A stretch of 64,000 nucleotides of DNA from Ichthyophis bannanicus (Eukaryota > Chordata > Amphibia > Gymnophiona > Ichthyophiidae). The position numbers were made by a program, and so were the translations under genes. A model generated the notes under the pieces. The model was not told where the DNA came from, did not search any database, and was given only the letters and a program-made list of their open reading frames with translations. Where the stretch lies: positions 177,413,043 through 177,477,042 of the forward strand of contig CM066031.1 in NCBI GenBank assembly GCA_033557465.1. The letters are read 5' to 3'. Position 1 is the first letter of the stretch. Each line of letters begins with the position of its first letter. Positions 55,139 to 64,000 of the stretch are shown piece after piece.

Positions 55139-55545
55139 ACAGTGGGGTTATTTGGTAGGGCTGTCTGCAGCATTTTTTTTTAAATTTAAATTGGTTCTGC
55201 CAGCACAGACACCCTCACAGTGCTGTCTCCTTACGGTGCCTCATCAGGTGCCCTATAAAGCGCCCTATAAAGCGCCCTCTAGGGCACCCTGTAAAGCGCC
55301 CTATAAGGCATCTTATGGGGCGCCCCATAGGGAACATTATAGGTTGTCTTGGTGGACAGTGCACTTAATAATGTGCCCTCTGGAGTACCTTATAGGGCGC
55401 CTTATGCGGCACCTTAGGTTACGGCCCTGTGAGGGTGTGTTTGCTGGCAGCACTAATTAAATTTACAAAACAATATGCTTCAGACAGCACTGATTTGAAG
55501 TAAAAGCTAATGTCTCAGCCAGCTTTACTCATTGGACTCACAGGG

Positions 55546-55598
55546 GGATTGAACTCATATCCTCTGCACCATCAGTCAGTGTATTAACCATTGTGCTA
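55546..55598 (-). other. tRNA-like module 3 in the 4.33-kb element
   Basis: On the minus strand, TAGCACAATGG (from 55598) and GAGTTCAATCC (from 55556), 42 nt apart. Confidence 0.5.
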
Positions 55599-55845
55599 CA
55601 GCTCTGAATACCTTGCTAGACACCTTATCAAATGCCTTATGGGCGCCGTACAGGGCGCCTTGCGTGGCGCTTTACACGGCACTTTGTAATGCTCGTTAAA
55701 GTATGGCGCCTTGTAACGCGCGTTATCGGTACCGAAAACGCGCATTATCCGTAATGATGTACCGCCCATGTCCTTATTTGGGATTTCTGCCTCTACCGTG
55801 GATCCTAACGCGATTCACATTACCGCAGTTTAGTAAACATACCCC

Positions 55846-56555
55846 TATATTTGTTTCCACCACTTCAATCGGGAGGGCATTCCAAGAATCCACCACCCTT
55901 TCAGTGAAAAAGTATTTCCTGACATCACCTTTCAGTTTACCCCTATCAGCTTCATGTTATGCCCTATAGTTTTACAGCTTCCCCATCTTTGGAAGAGGTT
56001 TGTTTGTTCATTAATACTCTTTAAGTATTTAAAGGTCTGAATCATATCTCTCCTGTTCCTCCTCTCCTCCAGAGTGTACATATTTAGGTCTTCAAGTTTC
56101 TTCTCATAAGTCTTCTGACACAGACTCCATATCATTTTGGTTGCCTTCCTCTGAACTGTTTCAAGACTTTTTATTTATTTAACCTGACTTCTATACTGCC
56201 TTATCCTGAAATCAAAGTGGTTTATGTCCTTTGCGAGATAAGGACTCCAAAGCTGAACACAATATACCAAGTGTGGCCTCACCAACGACTTGTACAGTGG
56301 CATTAGTATCTCTTCCTTTCTGCTGGTAATTTCTCTCTGTATGCAACCCAGCATCCTCCTGGCTTTTACCACCACCTTGTCACACTGTTTCGTCACTTTA
56401 AGATCCTCAGAAACAATCACTCTGAGGTTCTTCTCCTGGTCCGTGCACACCAACATTTCGCCCCCTGTCTCATACAGTTCCATTGGATTTCTGCTTCCCA
56501 AGTGCATGACACTGACTTCTTCACATTAAATCTTAATCTTAATATAAAAAGACTA
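55846..56555 (-). pseudogene. CR1 ORF2 C-terminus, right part
   Basis: The minus frame at 56175-56507 includes KARRMLGCIQREITSRKEEI and PLYKSLVRPHLVYCVQLWSP, the CR1 RT C-terminal blocks. A short L2-type tail is inserted at 56168-56225. Confidence 0.85.
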
Positions 56556-56907
56556 GGGGACATGCAAGGAAGCTACAGGGTAACCTATTTAAGACTAATA
56601 AGTGAAAATATTTTTTCACTAAACATGTAATCAAACTCTGGAATTTGTTATCGGAGGATGTAGTAAAAGCTGTTAATAGAGCTGGGTTTAAAAAAGGTTT
56701 GGAGAAGTTCCTGGAGGAAAGGTCCAGAAACCATTATTAAAAGGGACACGGGATATCACTGCTTGACCAAATACAAACATTGAAGAACCTGTGTCTTTTG
56801 GGGAAACTGCTAGGTACTTATGACCTAGATTGGCCACTGTTGGAAACAGGATACTGGGCTTGATGGACCTTGGTCTGACCCAGTATGGCATATCTTATGT
56901 TCTTATA
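56556..56907 (+). mobile_element. CR1 3' end
   Basis: It carries CTGGGCTTGATGGACCTTGG and CCAGTATGGCATATCTTATG and ends in short ATGTTCTTAT repeats, the known CR1 terminus. Confidence 0.85.
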
Positions 56908-57472
56908 CTCCATTTCCATTTGTAAATGTGTCAATCATACACGGTCCTTCTCCAGGATTTTCTTTCGTGAATACAGAATAAAAGTATTTGTTTAGAATTT
57001 TTGCTTTTTCAATATCACTTTCCACACATCTATCCCTCAGCACTTTTGAGTCTTGCAATTTCACCTCCGATCTTCCTCTTCTCCCAAATATACCTGAGAA
57101 AGGTTTTGCCTCTACGCTTCACACCTTTAGCCATCATTTCTTCTGCCTTTGCTTTTGCTATCCTTATTTCTCTCTTTGTCTCTTTTAGCTTTATCCTGTA
57201 TTCTTATCTGTGTTCCTGTTTTTGTGAGCTTCTGAATTTTGTGAAAGCTGTGTTTTTGCCTTTATTTGTGCAGCCACTTGATGAACCATACAGTTTCCTT
57301 TTCCTCTTGTTTCTATTTAATTTCCTTACATAAATATCTGTTGCTCCTCTTATTTCCTCTTTAAGTTTAGCCCACTGCAATTCCACTTCCCTTATCCCTC
57401 CTACCCTGCCAACCCCTCCTTCAGGCACATTCCCATTTTACTGAACTCAGCGTTTTTGAAGTCTAGGACTTT
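56908..57472 (-). pseudogene. CR1 ORF2 endonuclease-RT linker fragment
   Basis: Minus frames include WAKLKEEIRGATDIYVRKLN and RKRKLYGSSSG, the linker between endonuclease and RT of CR1 elements. The copy of the TIR element at 57473 cuts it. Confidence 0.7.
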
Positions 57473-59686
57473 GGGGTATGTTTAGTAAACTGCGGTAATC
57501 GTACATAACGCGCGTTATGTAATGTTAATGATCGTAAGCGCATCATAACGCGCGTTATGATGCGCTTACGATCATTAACGTTACATAACACGCGTTAACT
57601 GTAGTTAACGATCGTAAACTCCCGCGGCGCGGTAAAACACCGCAGAAGGTGGAGAGAGGGCGGAGAGAAGGGGTCAATGGGCAGAGAGTGGGCGGGGAGA
57701 GGCTCCCTTCACACTAACGCGCTGATCTGAAGAGCTCAATTCCAACGCGAATGAAAACCTGCCGTTAAATGCACATTACAGGGGAGAGAAACCATTTCAG
57801 TGTCAGCAATGTACAGCCCAGGCAGGGAAACCTAAAAAAAGTGATGTGTGATACATGTGCACAGAACAAAAGGGCACATAAACACTGAAAATGACCCCAA
57901 CAAACTGGAAAAAAACCATAACCAAGCTGGCCAATAGTGGTAGCAATGAGAAACATCAACCCCTACCCCCTCGAGTAAGCTCCATAGAACAGATATAAAT
58001 CGTGGAAGGGTCTATACTCCGTCCCCATACAAGGTGAATGAGCCCACAGTGAAATAGCACTGCCCAGGGTTTTCCCCACCATCGGACAGGGTTCCTATGG
58101 CGTGCACATGTCCCGCAACATCAGGGTGGGCATGTCGGAATGGCAACTGGACAGATGCCGGAGAAGGGGATACAGAGGGCCGCAGGTGGCACATGCTGTG
58201 GTGCAGCTGGGCCACAGTGTGGACTAGGGTGATGCCTAGGTGGCCCATACGAATGCTGAAACAGCAGAGCAGCCAGACAGTAACTGCTGAAGGCCCAACA
58301 TGGGCACGACTGTGTTTCCCACAGTGTCACAGGGGATAGTACCCAGCATCTACCCCCAAGGGCATGGAACATTGGCAGGCGGTGCTGGAGGGAAGCGTGG
58401 ACACCTATGCAGGCACCCCTACCCCAGAACCCGCACCATAGGCAGCCGCCTACCTGCACACTGGATGGCCTGAGACTGCGCACCACCAGCAGAAGGGCAT
58501 GTCAGCATGGTGGCTGAGGGATACTGGTGGTGGAGGGGGCAGTGGCAGCTGCCCAGAGCAGACCGTGGCCTAGCCTTGTGTAGGTGGGTGCCATGTACTG
58601 CAACAGATGGGCCCTGTCTGATGAACAGTCATGGTATCACCAAGGAATGTACTGACTCTGTGACAACAAGGTAGTGCAGTGCACAAAACCAGTGTATTCA
58701 GAAGCAGAGGGTCACAGGTTCTAGTCCCAGCTGTGGTTCCTGCCAACCCAGTCCCCATATTTTACCCACTACTACAACGTGCTAATACAGACAGCACCTT
58801 TATTGCAGATGACGTAAACATGCCCAAGACACCTACATTTTACCCTACAGAGCACAGACACCATAAACATGCACATTACCTAGAGCAGAGCCTCCCAAAT
58901 GCAGTCCTGGAGGGCCAGACACTATTCCAGTTCCATGCTGCCTCTGATAAAGATGCCTGTGCTGCATTTCTATGCGCCACCCCCATGGTATGCAGATGTA
59001 TCTCATGCATATTCATGAGGGACAGCATGAAAACCCGAACAGTGTTTGGCAACGCAGGACTGGAGTTGGGAACCTTTGCCGTAAAGCAGCAGCCAACAGG
59101 GGCAGACACACCAGCACCCACAGGCCCATTATCCAAAGCCTCCTGGAGAGGCAGGACTTTGGGCTCTGCGTGCATCTCCCAATACTAGCACTTGCATACC
59201 TTAGTAATGCAAGGGGAATATGGTACACATCTATCAAAAGGTTGCTATGAGTACTGGCAGATAGCAATTCCTAGGTTAAGTACACTTTTCTGAGTGAGCT
59301 GCATCATAGCAACCTTTCTGATGTTTGTGGAGTGTGCTACAGGTCTTGTGTCTGACAGTGTTTATCAACCTGGGGAGTGACTCCTACAGTATTGCCATAC
59401 CATAGTATTGCCATACCATAGTATTGCCATACAGTATTGCCATACCATAGTATTGCCATACCATAGCCATGCCTGCACTGTGCCCAGGACTGGTGTGGTG
59501 GCCTGGGCTGCCCAACACCTCTATAGTTGCACAATGCTGGCATAGGTATGGGGAGTGTGTGTCTGTCTATCCAGTGTGTGGTGGCTGCCAACACCCTCCA
59601 CAGCCCACACTGCTAGCACTGTTGCCAGTATTGGCCTGCCAATGTGCATAATGAGGAGCAAGGTACCGTGGGAATAGCCTGGATAG
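57473..59686 (+). mobile_element. Second copy of the TIR element, right half missing
   Basis: It begins with GGGGTATGTTTAGTAAACTG and follows 51513 onward (without the nested SINE) to the point equivalent to about 53930, then switches to LINE sequence. Similarity to copy 1 is high by eye. Confidence 0.85.
57506..57597. repeat. Large perfect-centre palindrome
   Basis: 57526-57577 is a perfect 52-bp palindrome centred on GC at 57551/57552. It extends to 46-bp arms with two mismatches and no spacer. Confidence 0.9.
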
Positions 59687-59940
59687 GGCTTTGAATTTGA
59701 TTCTTTGAAGAATCGGGAGCTAGTGAAGGAAGAACAGAATGGGTGTTATTTGGTCGGATCTTTTTGCACACTTAATTGTACGTGCAACTGTGTTTTGAGC
59801 AAGTTGCAATGGCTTTAGTGTTTTCTTGGGGAGTCCATGAAGTATGCTGTTGCTGTAGTCAAAGTGTGGGTAAATCAGTGCTTGAGCTACAGAGTGGAAG
59901 TCAGAGTGGGAGAGCAGTGGTCTCAGGTGCTGTACCATAT
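59687..59940 (-). pseudogene. L2-type RT C-terminal fragment
   Basis: The minus frame reads LRPLLSHSDFHSVAQALIYP and LPKKTLKPLQLAQNTVA, the L2-type C-terminal blocks. It resumes at 60206-60350 after a plus-strand tail-bearing insertion. Confidence 0.75.
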
Positions 59941-60205
59941 TAGCACAGAATGACTCTTAACCAACCATTTAAGCTAGCAAAGTCTTCATTGTAAATATGT
60001 AACTGTAAATATGTATCATAAGCGCATAATGTATATAGCTTCACATCAAAATCAACCTCACTCACTCACACAGCACACTGTGTCAAATCACCCACTGCAT
60101 GCTACAGACACCACTTCCTTCATTGATTGTTTGCTGTGCCAACCGCTTTGATTTCATGAGAAAGCGGTATACCAAGTCCGTTTAAATAAATAAATAAATA
60201 AAATA
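59941..60205 (+). mobile_element. SINE-like insertion with L2-type tail
   Basis: It ends with GAAAGCGGTATACCAAGTCC and TAAATAAATAAATAAA. The left edge is unclear. Confidence 0.5.
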
Positions 60206-60360
60206 AATATTGGTTTTATGGTAAATTGCACGGGTTGTCATGTGGATGTGTCTGGTCAAGTCAAGCTGTTGTTCTATGTAGAATCCAAGGTATTTTATTT
60301 TTTTTATTTCCATTGTTGCATTGTTTACATGGAGTGAGCAGGGAGGGTTGAATGCTTTGT

Positions 60361-60590
60361 TCCTTTTTTTTTTTTTTTTTTTGGTTTATGGATTGTTTTA
60401 TTTACTATACCACTTTCAGTATACACAGCAAAGCGATGTACAAAAAAAATCAAATTAACAAAAAGAAAAATTGAAAAACTACAGTACTTAAACAGGAAAT
60501 ATAACAGAAGTAGCAATTAAGACAAATATAAACAAAAACATGGAAAAAAATACGAAAAATGTTAAAGCTTCATGTTAAACACTCAGTATT
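60361..60590 (-). mobile_element. L2-type 3' tail with T run
   Basis: A T run at about 60366-60382 followed by TTTATTTACTATACCACTTT, a variant of the tail. Confidence 0.45.
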
Positions 60591-60654
60591 TGTTTTTTGG
60601 CCCTGCACATCCCTAGGGCATAACTGTCAAAGTTAGGAGCATAAAACTTTTAGG

Positions 60655-61075
60655 CCGGATATTCAATGTGATTAACGTGGTTAGCAGACTTGCTTACTGC
60701 GTCAATAGCGATGACCAGGATATAGTGCCCCTGAACATCCCTGGGTGCTGCCGATGTAGCCCACTAGCATCAGGGTGTTCTGGGGGCTGAGCAGAGGCTG
60801 CGCCCAACAATAATATTCAGTCGCTGCCCGGTTATCCTTAAGCGGCAAAAGTTAGGCACTTTAAAGACTGCCTAACTTTCACCACAGGCGCTAACCGGGC
60901 ACTGGATTTACATCGGCACTACCCAGTTAACTTTGCCACTATCTGGCTGATCTAGATATTCCATGCTAGTGGCTGGATTTGACCCATCACTGAATATCCG
61001 TGTTTTAAGTTCAGCGGTGGTGGCTAGCCACTTAATAATGGCTAGCTGTCGCCGCTGAATATCGACCTCCCTGTA
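60655..61075. mobile_element. GATATTCA-type MITE
   Basis: GGCCGGATATTCAATGTG at the left and GCCGCTGAATATCGACC at the right are loosely inverted. Several internal GAATATC/GATATTC motifs repeat. Confidence 0.5.
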
Positions 61076-61143
61076 TAAAAGGCAATTCCAGAAAATGTCA
61101 GACCCAAAGTGTCAGAAAATTCAGGAATGTATCATGTTTTAAT

Positions 61144-61145
<2 letters not shown>

Positions 61146-61179
<34 letters not shown>

Positions 61180-64000
61180 GATTTATTTAAGTTTTCAGGT
61201 AATATACATACAGTTGTGATAGACATACCAACAATTGATATAATGCATAATACAGTTTACCGCCTATCACAATACGCGAACTCTAACAAACCACACTAAT
61301 AAGAACACAAAAACAGAACTAAACATATAACTGCACATTGTGGTTGGTCAACAAGGGGCTAACTTCGGCCCCACTGTCAGTCTAGCTATTGGTTGTCCAT
61401 AAGATCGTTGGTGGCGACGAGTGCTTGTGCTGCAGGGAACGATGGCTTATAATAATTGTTGATCTAGGGTATCCCATTTTTTTAGTAGATTACGGTAGGA
61501 CGGTTGTTGTGCCACATAGGCTTGTTCACAGGATCGGTGGTAGCAAACCAAATTCCACCACCAGTCTATATGTAAGGCTTCAAAATTTTTCCAGTGGCTG
61601 AGGATCGCTTTTAGCGCCAAGCTAAGTAGTAAATCTAACATGGCATCCGCTTCTTTCTCCGTTGTCATCCGGGTGGCCAGCGACTTATAGATCACTATAC
61701 GAAATGTTAAAGGTGTCCAGAATTTGAGGAGGCATGTAATACGGTTCCATACTTGTCGCCAGAAGTCTTGTAATAGGTCACAGTAATAAAGCATATGTGC
61801 CAGCGTTCCATCCGCTGAGCCACAGGACCAGCATTTCATACTTTGGTGCTCCTGCCACTTGGCGACTTTGACAGGCGTCAAATAAGCTCGATGAGCCACA
61901 AAGTACAACGTTTGCGTGAGTGAGGACGCCCTTGTGATCCTAATCTGTAAATTCCAGAAGTTATTCCACATTTCCGGGTCAGTCTGTTCACCCACTTCAG
62001 ATTCCCAAATTAGTTGTGCACCTCTGCATCTTCTTTTCTCTCCTTCTCGGATGAGCCGAACATATTTGGATATCAATCGCTGTTCTTCCGCCAGTTCCTT
62101 GATTCTATGATACATGGTTGGGCCTTCGTGCAGTAGTGCTGGGGACACTCCAGCTGCTGCTAGGCAGTGTCGTAATTGACACCATTGGAAGAAACAGGAG
62201 GGTGAGATGTCATATTCCTGTCTTAGGGTCGGGAAGGACTTGAATGCCTGTTTATGAATGAGGTGACCCAAATTTATAATGCCTCGTGTCAGCCAAGGAA
62301 TCCATACGAAGCTGCATCCGTCAATCTTGAATTTCGGGTTGAGCCATATGTTGGTAGACATTGTATGGTCCTGGCTCTCATCCATTTTATGAACAAGAAA
62401 TCGAAAGGCAGCCTGAGTATTCCCTATAATTTCATCTTCTGTCACCAGTGCAGGAGATTCCGCTCCAATACGCAGCCATAAGGGCACTGGACTACTCTTT
62501 ATGATTTCAATACATAGCCACGAGGGTCGCTCCATTGCATCCTCTCTCTCACTCCACCATGTTCCTTGTTTCAGTATTGCCGCGTTGTGGTAAGTCTGAA
62601 AATCTGGGAAATGTACTCCACCCCATCTCTTAGCTAACTTAAGCTTCCACAATGCGATTCTTGGAGTTTTGTTGCGCCACAGAAACCTACTCAGCATTTT
62701 CTCTAATTTATCATAAAACTTCCTCTCATACAAGACCGGTAGCATACTGAGGATGTAGTTCAGTTTAGGCATGAAACCATTTTAATGGTTTCCAGTCGGC
62801 CCCACCAAGATATATTCATCGGGGACCATTTGCTGATATATTCAGCAAGGATATGTTCACATGCCACCGTATTTCGTTTCATAGTATCTTGCAAAGTGAG
62901 TCCGTAAGTAACTCCCAGATATCTGAAGGAAGTACGTTCCACGATGAACGAATATTGACTGAAGGTTATCTCCGATACTTCAGGGTGAAGAGGAATGATT
63001 GTTGTTTTGGACATATTTAGCTTATATCCAGATATTTGGGAATACTCCTCTATGACGTCTAAAGTGGCTGTTAGGGAGTTAGTCTCCAAGACAAGAAATA
63101 GGTCATCCGCATACGCTGATATTTTACAGTGATAATCTTTAAATCTAATACCTGAGATATTTTCCTGTTGTCGTAGTTTAATCAGCAAGGGTTCCAGCGC
63201 TATGTTGAAAAGTAAAGGTGATAGCGGGCATCCTTGTCTGGTACCCCTGGATAGTTGGAACTCGGTGGAGAGTCCACCATTTGCGGCTACTCTAGCGGTC
63301 GGTTTTGTATATAGTAGCTCCACATTTTTTATATAAGCTTCTGGGATATCAAACCATCGCATCGCTGCAAAGAGGTACGGGAGCTCCACTCGGTCGAAGG
63401 CTTTTTCCGCGTCTAGTGCAAGCCCCACCACCGGGGTAGTGTGGCATTTGGCCTTCGTCAGTATATGTGCCATTAGACGCCCATTATCCGTGGTGGACCT
63501 CCCCGGCATAAAGCCACATTGATCTGGGTGTATTAATACCGAGATTACTTTTACTAGTCGGTTAGCTAGGAGCTTGGCGTAAATTTTGTAGTCGGCATTT
63601 AACAGCGAGATGGGCCGGTAGTTTTCTATGCGCTGGGAGTCCCTGCCCGGTTTAGGGTGTATGACGATCGTAGCCGAAGCAAATCCTCCTATGGTAGGAC
63701 TCTCAGCTTGAAGTCCTAAGTAATATTGCTGTATCTCTGGGAGCAGCAATTTTGAGAAGGTAGTGTAGAACTCAACCGGTAGGCCGTCAGGGCCGCTGGC
63801 CTTCCCGTTGGCTAATTGTTTCATTGCGCCTTCTATCTCTGCAATGGTTATGTCATCTTCAAGGATATGCTTTTGTGTCGCGGATAGTTTAGGACCCGTG
63901 AGGGACGCCACGAACTTAGAGAACGAATCCATACTACTATCAATCTCCGTCTGATATAGTTTTGCATAGAAGGTTTCACATATAGCTTGTATCTCGTCAT
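61146..64000 (-). mobile_element. L1-clade LINE, 3' half
   Basis: A T run at 61150-61176 is its poly(A) tail. A 270-bp 3' UTR and most of ORF2 follow on the minus strand, running past the window. Confidence 0.9.
61447..64000 (-). pseudogene. L1 ORF2 reverse transcriptase and C-terminus, one frameshift
   Basis: The upstream frame is open from the window edge to 62760 and carries the L1-type RT: NGKASGPDGLPVEFY, RPISLLNADYKIYAKLLANR, DQCGFMPGRSTTDNGR, LALDAEKAFDRVE, TRQGCPLSPLLFNIALEP and the catalytic SAYADDLF. The second frame (61447-62772, 441 codons) carries FLWRNKTPRIALWKLKL and the C-terminal domain with a Cys-rich patch (CWSCGSADGTLAHMLYYC). The two overlap by 13 bp, so a single frame change near 62760-62772 separates them. 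Both parts otherwise lack stops, which points to a fairly young copy. The endonuclease and ORF1 lie outside the window. Confidence 0.9.

Larger units (their letters stand above)
51513..55845. mobile_element. 4.33-kb element with terminal inverted repeats, unclassified
   Basis: GGGGTATGTTTACTGAACTG at the left is matched in reverse complement at the right with one mismatch over 26 bp. TAT at 51510-51512 and 55846-55848 may be a 3-bp duplication. The CR1 that it interrupts supplies the exact borders. Subterminal sequence is rich in TTAACG/CGTTAA palindromes on the left and GCGCCCTATAAAG-like motifs on the right. A SINE is nested at 51600-51880. I found no transposase; frames of 100-222 codons are not built like any family I know. 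A 3-bp duplication would suit PIF/Harbinger, but TAT is not its usual TWA target. Confidence 0.8.

Overview
The window looks like intergenic, repeat-dominated DNA of a vertebrate, most plausibly an amphibian and perhaps a caecilian (inference). The only likely host protein-coding gene is a beta-gamma-crystallin/aerolysin fusion protein of the EDSP/EP37/betagamma-CAT type, a family best known from amphibian skin. The rest is a layered set of transposable elements: CR1, L2-type, L1 and RTE/BovB-like LINEs, a DIRS-like retrotransposon, hAT-type DNA transposons and MITEs, tRNA-derived SINEs, satellites, and one nearly complete endogenous retrovirus. No rRNA gene, functional tRNA gene, CRISPR array or prokaryotic feature is present.

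Layout. 1-2110: GC-rich 5' part of a DIRS-like element (minus strand), running off the window. 2188-2948: broken hAT transposase. 3.2-5.75 kb: L2-type LINE pieces. 5753-8245: array of 686-bp monomers. 8.3-10.8 kb: CR1 with ORF1 and an endonuclease fragment, facing an inverted copy of its own 5' end. 10.8-20.6 kb: L2-type and BovB-like fragments, a 145-bp tandem repeat and several MITEs. 21.47-22.32 kb: MITE with perfect 16-bp terminal inverted repeats. 22428-23453: crystallin-aerolysin gene (minus). 23.7-31.7 kb: CR1 and L2 fragments and a 1.24-kb hAT-type element with an exact 8-bp target duplication, an internal hairpin and a G-rich minisatellite. 32.9-33.5 kb: 58-bp minisatellite. 34830-44964: endogenous gammaretrovirus-like provirus on the minus strand. 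45-51.5 kb: nested SINEs, MITEs and LINE fragments. 51513-55845: 4.33-kb element with terminal inverted repeats, interrupting a CR1; a truncated second copy begins at 57473. 61146 to the end: L1 (minus), continuing past the window edge.

The provirus is the best-preserved unit. Its two 671-bp LTRs look identical by eye and are flanked by a 4-bp duplication. It has a primer-binding site matching the 3' end of tRNA-Gly, open gag and pol frames separated by one in-frame UAG, and interleaved stems just downstream of that UAG with the geometry of the murine leukaemia virus readthrough pseudoknot. Env is broken by two frame changes. The least explained unit is the 4.33-kb element: it has no convincing coding capacity, but carries large subterminal palindromes and three tRNA-like modules with A and B boxes.

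All family assignments were made by reading translations and motifs; no database search was run. Boundaries of decayed repeats are approximate.
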